From Macrothele yani (lineage: Eukaryota; Arthropoda; Arachnida; Araneae; Macrothelidae), in the NCBI GenBank assembly GCA_039090855.1, contig CM077011.1, positions 27,557,001 to 27,621,000 on the forward strand: DNA of 64,000 bases, written 5' to 3'. The translations under genes were made by a program, and so were the position numbers. Below are positions 47,256 to 57,060 of the stretch, one piece after another. Position 1 is the stretch's first letter. Every line of letters begins with the position of its first letter. The notes under the pieces were generated by a model that saw only the letters and a list, made by a program, of their open reading frames with translations, did no database searches and had not been told where the DNA came from.

Positions 47256-48408
47256 CACTGGTTCCAGGGAAGTTATAGCCACTTTTTAATAACCATCGTG
47301 AGCACATGGGCTATAAGTAATCGCCCGTCCTTAATTTAGGGCCACTGGTTCCAGGGAAGGGAGAGCCACATTTTAATGACCACCGTGAGCACACGAGCTA
47401 TAAGTAGTCGCTCGTCCCTAATTTAGGGCCACTGGTTCCAGGGAAAGGAGAGCCACATTTTAATGACCACCGTGAGCACGTGGTCTCTAATTTACGGCCA
47501 CTGGTTCCAGGGTAAAGAGAGCCACATTTTAATGACCATAGTGAGCACATGGGCTATAAGTAGTGGCCCGTCCTTAATTTAGGGCCACTGGTTCCAGGGA
47601 AGGGAGAGTCACATTTTAATGACCACCGTGAGCACACGAGCTATAAGTAGTCGCCCGTCCCTAATTTACGGTCACTGGTCCCAGGGAAGGGAGAGCCATA
47701 TTTTAATGACCACAGTGAGCACGTGGTCTCTAATTTACGGCCACTGGTTCCAGGGTAGAGAGAGCCACATTTTAATGACCACAGTGAGTACATGGGCTAT
47801 AAGTAGTGGCCCGTCCCTAATTTAGGGCCACTGGTTCCAGGGAAGGGAGAGCCACATTTTAATGACCACCGTGAGCACACGAGCTATAAGTAGTCGCCCG
47901 TCCCTAATTTACGGTCACTGGTTCCAGGGAAGGGAGAGCCATATTTTAATGACCACAGTGAGCACGTGGTCTCTAATTTACGGCCACTGGTTCTAGGGTA
48001 GAGAGAGCCACATTTTAATGACCACAGTGAGTACATGGGCTATAAGTAGTGGCCCGTCCCTAATTTAGGGCCACTGGTTCCAGGGAAGGGAGAGCCACAT
48101 TTTAATGACCACCGTGAGCACACGAGCTATAAGTAGTCGCCCGTCCCTAATTTACGGTCACTGGTTCCAGGGAAGGGAGAGCCATATTTCAATGACCACC
48201 GTTAGCACGTGGTCTCTAATTTACGGCCACGGGTTCCAGGGTAGAGAGAGCCACATTTTAATAACCACAGTGAGCACATGGGCTATAAGTAGTGGCCCGT
48301 CCCTAATTTAGGGCCACTGGTTCCAGGGAAGGGAGAGCCACATTTTAATGACCACCGTGAGCACACGAGCTATAAGTAGTCGCCCGTCCCTAATTTAAGG
48401 CCACAAGT
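47256..48408 (-). repeat. 87/69-bp tandem array from a SINE-B tail (~14 copies)
   Basis: CACTGGTTCCAGGG recurs at 47256, 47343, 47430, 47499, 47586 and onward: steps of 87 bp, with some copies 69 bp because they lack an 18-bp piece (CTATAAGTAGTCGCCCGT region). On the minus strand the unit is CTTCCCTGGAACCAGTGGCC, TAAATTAGGGACGGGCGACT and TGCTCAC-GTGGTCATTAAAA, the 3' half of SINE-B. The head of the SINE is present once at the right end (48409-48531). Confidence 0.93.
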
Positions 48409-48531
48409 TACAGGGAGGGAGAAAGCTAGTGGCGTTAGGCAAACACAACATTCATGCCTCAACGAGATTCGAACTCGAACCCATCTCGAGCGAATGGTCA
48501 GAAGCCATCGGTTAGACCACTGCGCCACCGC
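48409..48531 (-). mobile_element. SINE-B head belonging to the amplified tail
   Basis: The minus strand reads GGTGGCGCAGTGGTCTAACC (A box), then GGGTTCGAGTTCGAATCTCG (B box) and GAGGCATGAATGTTGTGTTT. It runs into the first tail unit at its 3' end. Confidence 0.9.
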
Positions 48532-48840
48532 ATTCTGTTTCTGTAGTATAAATTCAAAGAAACCCCAAACTCTGAATTCCGTACCTATTTGAAAACGGAC
48601 CCAGATTCATTTATGATGCTACCTGTAGAAAAATATAAATAAGCAGAAAATAAAGATAAGCCTACTAACAAGCGGAAAATAAAATGGACCAGATTAATGT
48701 GTTGAACTTTTTAAAATGGGATGGCTATATGACTTAATAAACGCAAATTTAATGGAGTTATTATTTTTCAATAATATATAATTTGTATCGGAATGCATTC
48801 CAATGGTTAATTTAACTTATTAAAATTTTGACTATATACC
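48532..48840. other. AT-rich spacer
   Basis: No feature recognised. Confidence 0.35.
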
Positions 48841-48841
48841 T

Positions 48842-48868
48842 ATCTCCCTTCCCTGGAACCAGTGACCG
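48842..48868 (-). repeat. Tiny SINE-B tail fragment
   Basis: CTCCCTTCCCTGGAACCAGT followed by GACC, on the plus strand. It directly abuts the 3' flank of the Tc1-like relic. Confidence 0.5.
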
Positions 48869-48891
48869 GCCATTACATTATGACCACCTAC

Positions 48892-49510
48892 CTAATAAGC
48901 TGTTGGACCTCCTTCAGTCCGCAAAGCAGCTGCCACTCGGCGAGGCATCGATTCGATGAGGTGGCAATATTCTGGGAGTATCTGGTTCCATAATGTCAAC
49001 AGCAGGTCCAGTTCCCGTACATTTCAGGGTGGTGGTGATTCAGCGCGAATCCGCTTTTCCAAGTCGAACCACAAATGTTCGATTGGGCTCATGTTAGGTG
49101 AATGTGGAAGCCAGGGCATCAACAGAAAGTCACCAGCATGCTCCTCGAAGCACTCCTTGACGATTCTGGCAGTGTGGCACGGGGCATTATCCTGTTGGTA
49201 ATATCCATCACCAACAAGAAACATAGTTGCCATGAATGGGTGAACTTGGTCCGCAATGTTGTTCAGATACATGACAGCTGTCAGGGATTGTGCTATTGGG
49301 ATAATGGGGCCTAAAGTGTCCCAAGAAAACATCGCACACAGCATAACACCGCCGCCGGCGGCCTGTTTCCGCCCAAAAGTGCGTCCTGGTGCCATAACCT
49401 CCGTTGCTAATCGGCGTATCCGCGGTCGGCCGTCTACGTGATGCACCAGGAATCTTGATTCGTCAGACCAGGCCACTTTCTTTCAATCATCCACGGCCCA
49501 AGAAAGTTAC
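48892..49510 (-). pseudogene. Tc1-like transposase, C-terminal two thirds
   Basis: Minus-strand reading: LSWAVDD, a stop for Trp, KKVAWSDESRFLVHHVDG (first catalytic Asp), GGGVMLCAMFSWDTLGPI, ADQVHPFMAT, YYQQDNAPCHTARIV (second Asp) and LPHSPNMSPIEHLWFDLEKR (catalytic Glu). After a frameshift near 49024 follow VRELDLLLTLWNQILPEYCH and SMPRRVAAALRTEGGP, with stop TAG at 48892-48894. The triad is all visible, but the N-terminal DNA-binding part is gone and the frame is broken. Near the satellite-forming Tc1 relative of 1-15226 in motif wording (HH-DG after WSDESRFL), though not the same copy. Confidence 0.9.
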
Positions 49511-49840
49511 CGCTCTTGGTTTTGTTGATGACATAGTCAATTTTACAAGTACCTTATCAGCATGGGCGAGCGGAAGGTAGAGAACTCGGGGATTATGCCC
49601 CCCTGGAATTTCATGATCCCCTCTCTGAGGTAGGGTCTTCGTATGAAACATCTTAAAAATTTTTGGTTAACATATGATACAACTTTTTTCAATGAAAATT
49701 TCCTGGAGACCGTCACCTACGTTTTGGACTTTTCTGGAAAAGCTACAAATACAACTTTGAAAATTGATTTTGCACAAATAAGTTGAAAATTTATCTCACC
49801 GTTGTGTTTTTCACTTTAAAGAAGATCGTTAAAGAATTCT
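49511..49840. other. No recognised feature
   Basis: No gene or repeat recognised. Confidence 0.35.
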
Positions 49841-49844
49841 CGAA

Positions 49845-50065
49845 TGGCAATGGGCTGGATGGATGTAGTGCTAGCAGAACTGGCTACCGTTAAAGAACTG
49901 AGATTTTAAATTGAATTTGACCAAGGGGCAGAAAAAGACCCAAAAGCATACCACCTGAGAGATGGGTGGATGAAATTCGAAAGCATGCTGCAGTGACTTG
50001 GAATAGATATGCTCAAGACAAGAGAGAGACCTTCATTACGCAGTGGATTTGTATTGATAATAGTG
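49845..50065 (+). pseudogene. Old RTE 3' fragment
   Basis: GAATGGCAATGGGCTGGATG matches the RTE stretch coding KWQWAGHTAR. Later GATGGGTGGATGAAATTCGA (coding RWVDEIRK), then the QDK, ETFI and QWI region near 50010-50048, correspond to the RT C-terminus of the younger copies. An internal piece is missing and substitutions are many. Confidence 0.75.
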
Positions 50066-50103
50066 CACGAGGATTTGCTATAGAGTACTTGCATATATTT
50101 CTA

Positions 50104-51392
50104 CGTTCAAAAAATTTCGGAATTTTTTGAATATTTGCCAAATGTCTGTGAATTGCGTCATTCCCCGCTGAGCAAGCGAAGAGCATCATGTGACCGACCA
50201 GCCAGAACCGGTTTGATCCAGATCCAACACGTACTGCGTATGTGCGTAGTTCGTGATTACAGACATTCGAGGCTCTCCGTCGATAGGACAACGATGTCGA
50301 ATTTTGAACAGCATTCAAGTGTAAAATTTTGTTTTCTGCTCTGAAAATCTTTCGCTGAGACTTTTCAAATGATTAAGTCAGCGTACGGTGAGAGTGCAAT
50401 GAGTCGAACTAGAGTTTATGAGTGGCATCGACGATTCGGAAACGGGCTACAGAGTATCGTGGACGATGAGAGGTCAGGACGACCTTCAACATCCACAACG
50501 GATGAGCAAATCGCCATTGTCAAAGAAATTTTGAGAAATGACCGTCGAAAAACTGTTGCAGCGATTGCAGAAGTTGCCGGCATCTCAGTTGGAAGTTGCC
50601 ATGCCATTTTAACAGAGAAACTGGGCATGCATCACGTGTGCCAACAATTTGTTCCCAAAAACCTGACACAAGAAAAAATGGATGAGCGCATGCAAGTTTG
50701 CGGGGATAACATCGATGCAGTGGATTCAGATCCCGATCTCTTGAATCGATTGATCACTGGCGATCAGACTTGGTGCTTTCTGTACGACCCTCAATCCAAC
50801 CGACAGTCAAAAGTGTGGAAATCACCGTCGTCACCACGACCAAAAAAGTTCAAGGCTGACCTCTCCAAAGGAAAGGTCTTGTTAACAGTTTTCTACGATT
50901 GAAAGGGAGTCGTACACCAACATGGTCGTACAGTCACTAAAGAACAGTACGTAAACGTTCTGAAACGTCTCCGAGAATCAGTGCGACGCAAGCAACCCGA
51001 TCTTTCGAAGACCAACTTGTGGGTGCTCCATCACGGTAATGCGCCGGCTCACAGATCCCTCATGGTGTCCGATTACCTGTCCAAACATCACATTCCCGTT
51101 CTTCAACAACCAGCTCATTCCCCTGATCTCGCCCCGTTTGACTTTTTCCTCGGATGAATAATTTTCTTAAGGGGCGACGCTTCTCAAGTTCCGAAGAAGT
51201 GCAACGAGCTGTGACGGAGGCACTGGAGGATGTGGCAAAAGAAGGCTTGCAATCTGAATTTAAATCTTTGTATGAGCGTTGGCAAAAATGCATAGTTGCA
51301 CATGGTAACTACTTCGAAGGAAACACCGCATAAACAGATATTATCTGTACTCGTTCTTTTTTAATATAAAAAGTTCCGGAACTTTTAGAACT
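50104..51392 (+). mobile_element. Second mariner element, 1289 bp
   Basis: The inverted ends are CGTTCAAAAAATTTCGGAAT at the left and, reversed from the right, AGTTCTAAAAGTTCCGGAAC, imperfect over about 28 bp, with TA at 50102-50103 and 51393-51394. The length is the usual mariner size. Much more decayed than the one at 24365-25666 and from a different lineage by end sequence. Confidence 0.83.
50294..51333 (+). pseudogene. mariner transposase, stops, frameshift and mutated second Asp
   Basis: Starts MSNFEQHSSVKFCFLL, then a TGA (50342), KSFAETFQMIKSAYGESAMS and RVYEWHRRF. Also GRPSTSTTDEQ, FVPKNLTQEK (family VPHxLT site), LITGDQTWCFLYDP (first Asp kept) and SSPRPKKFK. A TGA at 50900 takes the place of Trp in YDWKG. 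Then WVLHHGNAPAHRSL, where the second catalytic Asp is Gly, and HSPDLAPFDFFL (third Asp kept), then a frameshift near 51157. It ends GNYFEGNTA at 51333. Full-length mariner layout, inactive. Confidence 0.92.
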
Positions 51393-51396
51393 TATG

Positions 51397-51440
51397 GTCT
51401 CTTTCTCTCTCTCTCTCTCTCCCTCTCTCTCTCTCTCTTT
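51397..51440 (+). repeat. (CT)n microsatellite
   Basis: CTCTCT run with a few interruptions, directly after the mariner end. Confidence 0.9.
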
Positions 51441-51605
51441 ATTGTTTTAATTTTCGGAGAAGTTAGTACGTCCCCCCTGAAATTATCGGGTCCCGCCGAT
51501 CATGTCTATCAGAGCATGATCCAGGAACTTGCTGACAAGAGCAAAAAAAGTGTGATTAAAGATGGACCTATAGAAAACAAAACTAATGCAAAATGTTTTC
51601 TACAA

Positions 51606-51803
51606 TAATTAATACACACTATTGACATGGACTAGGATCATCAAACGGAAGTCATCGCTCTTTCCCCGTTTATAAGTGAGTCACGGAAAATTTCTCATCA
51701 GCCGCCACAGGGAATCGAACCCAGGGTCTTCCAGTTGCGCGCCGGACATAGCGAGGACTTCCGTTTGATGATCCTAGTCCACGTCAATAGTGTGTATTAA
51801 TTA
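51606..51803. repeat. Foldback structure with 48-bp arms around a SINE-C piece
   Basis: The arm at 51606-51653 (TAATTAATACACACTATTGA onward) and that at 51756-51803 are inverse copies with one mismatch. The loop of about 100 bp is an inverted SINE-C fragment (GGGAATCGAACCCAGGG is the B box in reverse). The inner part of the arms, GACTTCCGTTTGATGATCCT, is also the 3' end of SINE-C, as seen at 52051-52064. Confidence 0.9.
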
Positions 51804-51930
51804 TTCATTCGCCTCCTAGTTATTTGTTCAGCTGCTGCTTACCATCTTTGGTGAATCCCCAGCATTGTGCGGGGTTCCAAGAAACAACCTGCCATGTGGT
51901 TTGGCATCGTATGTGAGTCTGGAGAACTCG

Positions 51931-52064
51931 AAGCCGCTGTGGTGCAGTGGCAGCATGTCCAGCGCGTAACTGGAAGACTCTGGGTTCGATTCCCGGTGGC
52001 GGCCGATGAGAATTTTTCCGTGACTCACTTATAAACGTGGAAATAGCTATGACTTCCGTTTGAT
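51931..52064 (+). mobile_element. SINE-C
   Basis: Head CCGCTGTGGTGCAGTGGC, B box GGGTTCGATTCCC, body CCGATGAGAATTTTTCCGTG and ACTCACTTATAAACGTGG, end GACTTCCGTTTGAT. About 135 bp, a short tRNA-derived family distinct from A and B. Confidence 0.85.
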
Positions 52065-52077
52065 ATTTTTACAAGAA

Positions 52078-52190
52078 CTGAAGAATTAAAGTTGATGGGG
52101 CAAATTTAGAAGTAACTGATACCTATGTCGTCTTAGGACAACAGACATCAAGCGAGGGCCACATCAAAGAAGTTAAGAGGCGTAAAAAGT
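52078..52190 (+). pseudogene. Old RTE internal fragment
   Basis: The frame codes VTDTYVVLGQQTSSEGHIKE, against ITDTYVYLGQQISSEGHIDE in the RTE copy at 20132-21712. About 110 bp is left. Confidence 0.8.
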
Positions 52191-53020
52191 ACCGGGGAGA
52201 CCTCTCACCACGCCCACCCCCGACTGCAGCCCTGTTGCACATCTCCTGTGAATATCGTAACATTTCATTGAACGCTTTAGATAATTTACCCGCTATTGCC
52301 TTCTGGAATTTAATTTTGGGCACCAGTGTATATTCACCTCAAAATTTATAGATGATTACTCTGCTTTCCACTGGCACGCTTTGTTTTTACCTTCAAAAGT
52401 AATTCTTGCTTCGTTCATCGCGCATCTTAAAACACAAAATTTTGTTTTTCCGATTGCACATACATTTTGATAAAACACTGAAACTAGAAATTGTCGTGGA
52501 ATAGGTGAGGCACATGCGGAAGGAAGTTTCACCCGTGCGTCACAAACTGATACAGTCTGTCATAATATAAGTTACTTTGTATGACTTCATCCATTTTTCA
52601 ATACGTGTCTTTCGGACAGGCTGACATATGAGTTTGCGTCAAGAATCTGTTATAAATGTTATTTTAAGATGTGATTTAATTACTTTATCGCGCCACGAAC
52701 CTCCTTGCAGCACTTTTTAGTAATCGTGCTGTCGATTTATGCTGTTTCCTTTGGAGGAAATTTGCTGATAAGAGGCTGAGTATTTCTTTCCAGGAAGCTG
52801 CTGTTTTTCATGAGTTATTAGAATTTCGGCTTGTCAAACTTAAAATCCTTCAGTAAACATACCTTGTTTAACTACCCCTTCCCTCATGAATATCTACAGC
52901 CACAGGCCACCAGGGGTTAAAATTCAGGGCGGAATGGCGGAATTCCCACCGAAATAAAGTTGTTTGACGGAAGACTCCTGCCTTACGAAATTTTAAGAAA
53001 ATTTATATATATATTAAAAA
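52191..53020. other. No recognised feature
   Basis: No gene found. The sequence ends in an AT run (TATATATATTAAAA at 53005-53019) at the junction with the RTE copy. Confidence 0.35.
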
Positions 53021-53021
53021 T

Positions 53022-53720
53022 GAACTTTCAGAAGACAAAAGTGATGTTCAATGCTTTTACAAGAAATGAAGATTTATCGATTGATGGAGAAAAGCTGGAG
53101 ATAACAGACACGTACGTTTATCTTGGACAGCATATATCAAGTGAGGGTCACATTGGTGAAGAAATTAATCGGCGTACAAAACCTGCCTGGAGAGCTTTTG
53201 GAAGAAACAGCATAATTTTCAAGAGCAATATGCCATTATGTCTTAAAAGAAAAGTGTTTGATCAATGCATCCTTCCAGTGCTTACGTATGGTGCAGAGAC
53301 GTGGACCTTAACTAAAAAAGACATACAAAGGCTGCAGACAACTCAAAGCAGCATGGAGAGGTGCATGCTTGGTATAACCAGGAGAGATAAGAAGAGGAAC
53401 ACGTGGATCCGAAAAATGACAAGAGTGGAAGACATCATGATCAGAGTTAAATCCCTGAAATGGCAATGGGCTGGACATACTGCCAGAAGGACAGACCATC
53501 GATGGACAGCCGAAATTTTAGATTGGATTCCAAGGGACAGGAAAAGACCCAGAAGAAGACCACATGGAAGATGGGTGGATGAAATTCGAAAGTATGCGGG
53601 AGTGACATGGAGGAGACTGGCACAAGACAGACCGTTGTGGAGGAAACTTGGGGAGACCTTCGTCCAGCAGTGGATTGATAATGGTTGACAATGATGATGA
53701 TGATGATATATATATATATA
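53022..53720 (+). pseudogene. 5'-truncated RTE copy (RT C-terminus, intact frame)
   Basis: From MNFQKTKVMFNAFTRNEDLS the frame runs without a break to the stop at 53686-53688, covering the last 222 or so codons of the RT protein. The upstream codons from 52960 are flank. Very close to the copy at 20132-21712 (a handful of replacements), with the same 3' (GATGAT)n end, here running into (TA)n. Truncation at the 5' end is what incomplete target-primed reverse transcription produces. It contains no RT core. Confidence 0.92.
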
Positions 53721-53985
53721 TAATCTTGGGTCCGTTTTTGAACCACTCGCGAAATTCGCGCGTTACAAACGCATCCTTTTTAAAAATATGTGCTTTAGAA
53801 ACGGACCGTTCAGAGTTCAGAGAATCGCAATCGAATACATCGTTCATGTCGGGAACATTATTAGTTTTTGGACCAGTGAATAGACTTTCGTGCGTAGCCG
53901 CATGAGCAGTTCATTTTGCATATCGCGGGCTGTTACGGATCAGGCATGAGATTGTTCTTCGGATTCGCGGAATTCCGCTTTTTTC
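53721..53985. other. No recognised feature
   Basis: No gene or repeat recognised. Confidence 0.35.
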
Positions 53986-53989
53986 GCCA

Positions 53990-54720
53990 CATTTCTGTTA
54001 TACTTGAGATCGACGAAAGAAACAACTGAAGATAATGTTTTAATTTCGGAGGATTAGTGCGGGGGGGGGGCTCGTTTTCCGTCTTGGGAACGGTATTCCT
54101 TTTTTCACAACTTCCGAAAATGAAAGTTAAACGGAGTGAAAAATTTTCCCGCAACCGTAATTCCTTTTTCTCGCGAAGTTTCCTCTGTCCAGTATATTGT
54201 TATTAAATATCAATTTTTATCGCATAAATGTCTTTATTTCAGCTTGAAAGTGAAGACAACAGTTTCCGATAACGGAAGTTCGACGGAGTAAAGATTTTCT
54301 TGTTAACTTTAGGCACGAGTTTCTTTCACGGATTCGAAGAACTCTGACTTTGTTGTTATCATTTGCGTCGTTCTCCAGAACGATACAAAACTGAAGATAT
54401 TTGGGGGTGGGGTGTTGGTCTGTATTGGCGGTGGAAGGGGGCGGGGCGTTTTCCGGCTGGGGACGGAATTTCATCTTTCAAAACTTTCGAAAACAAAGTT
54501 AGACGAATTGCACATTTTATCTGTAATAGAATTTTTATTTCTCGCGATATTCCCTGGGATCAGTGTTATTGTAAAATATAATTTTGTTTGATAACTGATT
54601 GTGATTCAGCTTGAAAACGGAGGGAAAATTTCCGAAAGCGGAAGTCGGACGGAGCGAAGATTTTATCGTGATCGTAATTTTTTTTTCGCGATGTTTCCAC
54701 TGCCTCGAATTATTGTTAAA
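53990..54720 (+). repeat. Two diverged copies of a roughly 370-bp repeat
   Basis: AACTTCCGAAAATGAAAG near 54107 pairs with AACTTTCGAAAACAAAG near 54481, and TTCAGCTTGAAAGTGAAG near 54238 with TTCAGCTTGAAAACGGAG near 54606. Smaller internal similarity (TTCCGATAACGGAAGTTCGA against TTCCGAAAGCGGAAGTCGGA) points to an older sub-unit. G-runs at 54061-54070 and 54401-54440. No coding sign. Confidence 0.7.
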
Positions 54721-55160
54721 TGTGCCCCCCCCCTCTATAAATACTGTAGTTGCAAAGGGAAAAACTGGACATTCCTCATATCAGAAGATGGTTGCATCAA
54801 CCAAGTTGTGTGAACTGTAAACATCTCATACATAGTATTCAAGATATATTTTTTTCAGAACTGAAGGGAAACATTTTCAAAAATAACAAATTAATTGGCC
54901 CTTGTAATATTAAACTTGCACATCACAATGTCCAGTGAAGGTTTATTTTATCTTTTGTGATTGAGATAGACTGCAGATTTCCTTCTTCCACAGTGGAATT
55001 CTTTTTGAAGTTTCAGGGAGTAGAATATGAATCTGTGAAGCAAAACACAAGCGCGCGCACACACACACGCCCCCCCCCCACAATTTTCGGTACAGTCTTT
55101 CAAAAGCCTGACAGACCTGGTTTTTTCTTTCTTTTTTTTTTTTACGCTTTCCAACGTAGG
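54721..55160. other. No recognised feature
   Basis: Short low-complexity tracts only, for example CACACACAC near 55058 and C9 near 55070. Confidence 0.35.
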
Positions 55161-55179
55161 TTGAAGAAGCGCATATGCT

Positions 55180-55649
55180 CCAGCTTTTCCGTCCGTCTGT
55201 CGGCACGATAACTCACGTAAAAATGGTTCGATTTCGATGAAATTTTAGTATGTGGTAGGGGACCGCCAGGGGACGAGCCCTATTGAAAATGGGTGAAGTG
55301 GGGTCAAAGGTCACGGCATAAGAGCGGAATTCATTCAATTGTCCTTATGCGTCATAACTTGCGTAAATATGGTTCGATTTCAATGAAATTTTAGTATGTG
55401 GTAGGGGACCACCTGGGGACGAACACTATTGTAAATGGGTGAAGTGGGGTCAAAGGTCAGGACATAGGAGCGGGATGCATTCCATTGCCCTTATGCGTCA
55501 TAAAGTGCGTAAAAATGGATCGATTTCGATGAAATTTTATTATGTGGTAGGGGACCACCTGGAGAGTAACCCTATTGAAAATGGGACAAATGGAGTCAAA
55601 GGTCAGGACATAGGATCGGGATCCATTCCATTGCCCTTATCCCACACTA
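55180..55649 (+). repeat. 143-bp tandem repeat, first block (3 copies)
   Basis: TTCGATTTCGATGAAATTTT (or TTCAATG) recurs at about 55228, 55373 and 55514, with GTGGTAGGGGACC, GGGTCAAAGGTCA and ATAGGAGCGGGAT at fixed distances. The block begins with CCGTCTGTCGGCACGATAACT, a start that is seen again at 56487 for the second block. Confidence 0.88.
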
Positions 55650-55653
55650 TTAA

Positions 55654-56092
55654 GGTGGACGTCAAGTAATTTTGCTTCCTATATTTCCAATGGAAAACCT
55701 TTTGTACACATTTCCTTCACAATTAGTGTGTTCCCAAGGATGGAAATTTGAACATCGATTAAAATAACTTCATACTATAACTTGGAATTCTTAGCATTTT
55801 GTAAAACATAAGCATTATTTATATTAAAAAACAATAACGTTTCCTTTGGTGGTGTTGAAACCAGAAAAAAGATGGCGCGACCTGTAATTTGATGACGTCA
55901 GTGGACAAGTAAATGTTGGATTGCATAATTACGGTTATGGTTTAGAAAATATTAAGTATTCCAAGTTATGAAATGAAGCTATTTTAATGGATGTTAAAAT
56001 TTTCATCCTTGGGAACGCATTAGTTGCGAAGAAAATGTGTACAGAAGTTTTTCCATTGGAAGTATCGGAAGCAAAATTACTTGACGTTCACC
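55654..56092. mobile_element. MITE with ~140-bp inverted repeats and TTAA target duplication
   Basis: GGTGGACGTCAAGTAATTTT at 55654 is inverted at the right end (AAAATTACTTGACGTTCACC, ending 56092). The similarity runs inward for about 140 bp on each side (for example GTTCCCAAGGATGGAAATTT against its reverse near 56010). TTAA flanks it at 55650-55653 and 56093-56096. 439 bp, no coding capacity. The middle has TGATGACGTCA near 55892. Confidence 0.9.
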
Positions 56093-56096
56093 TTAA

Positions 56097-56480
56097 AATA
56101 GCAATTCTTGTATGTATGTACATTTTATTTTGAAAACGGCTGTAAGAATTTTGATGAAAGTCGTTAACCTACAGTTTTCTGGTACTAGAAATCGATTTAG
56201 CTTGATCACGACTTTAGGAGAATTCGTTTAGTGGGTTAAATAACCACCCCAAATTATAACGTTTTTAGTGGCATGGCGTTGCTCCATTAATGTTACCAAT
56301 GCTTAGAAATCTTATGACGTCACAACCTCGCTTTTGAGAATGTTGGCGCGCGGTCACGCCATCTGTCTCATTACGTCACGCGTTGTGTGTGGATCCCATT
56401 AAAGTTTTATGACGTCACACTCTTGCGGCGAGCAGATGGTCGCGATTCCCATCTGCCTCATTACGTCACGCGTTGTGTGC
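56097..56480. repeat. Unassigned segment with a ~115-bp direct duplication
   Basis: The segment around TTATGACGTCACA at 56310 and CATTACGTCACGCGTTGTGT at 56371 recurs at about 56407 and 56459. Each copy pairs a palindromic TGACGTCA with a second TACGTCACGCG. Confidence 0.7.
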
Positions 56481-56483
56481 GTA

Positions 56484-57060
56484 TGTCTGTCCGCACGATA
56501 ACTCGCGTAACAATCGTTCGATTTCGATGAAATTTTAGTATCTGGTAGGGGATCACCTGGGAAGGAACCCTATTTAAAGTGAACAAAATGGGGTCAAAGG
56601 TCAGTACATAGCAGCGGGATCCATTCCACTGCTGTTATGCGTCATACCTAACGTAAAAAAGGTTCGATTTCGATGAAATTTTAGTATGTGGTAGATGACC
56701 ACCTGGCGACAAACCCTATTGAAAATGGGCGAAATGGGTCATAGGTCAGGGCATAGGAGCGGAATCACTTCCATCGCCATTATGTGTCATAACTTACGTA
56801 AAAATGCTTCGATTTGGATAAAATGTTAGTATGTTGTAGAGGCCTGCCTGGGGACGAATTCTATTGAAAATGGGCGAAATGGATCTATTCCATAGCCCTT
56901 ATGCATCATTACTTACGTAAAAATGCTTCGATTGCGACAAAACTTTATCATGTTATTTCGGAGGTATACCGAACCGGTTCTGTTGAATATCATCGAAATG
57001 GGATCAAAGGTCAGCGCACAGGACCGAGATTTATTCCACAGCCATTATTCTCATAACTTG
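56484..57060 (+). repeat. 143-bp tandem repeat, second block (4 copies)
   Basis: Continues the family: GATTTCGATGAAATTTTAGT at about 56521 and 56668, then weaker units at about 56813 and 56928, spacing 115-147 bp. Divergence grows to the right. Confidence 0.82.

Noticed and set aside
48956..49441. Plus-strand frames of 60-81 codons
   Set aside because: Antisense to the Tc1-like transposase relic.
53447..53905. Frames on both strands around the (TA)n/(TGA)n end of the RTE copy
   Set aside because: They read through microsatellite and flank. The plus-strand RT frame explains the region.
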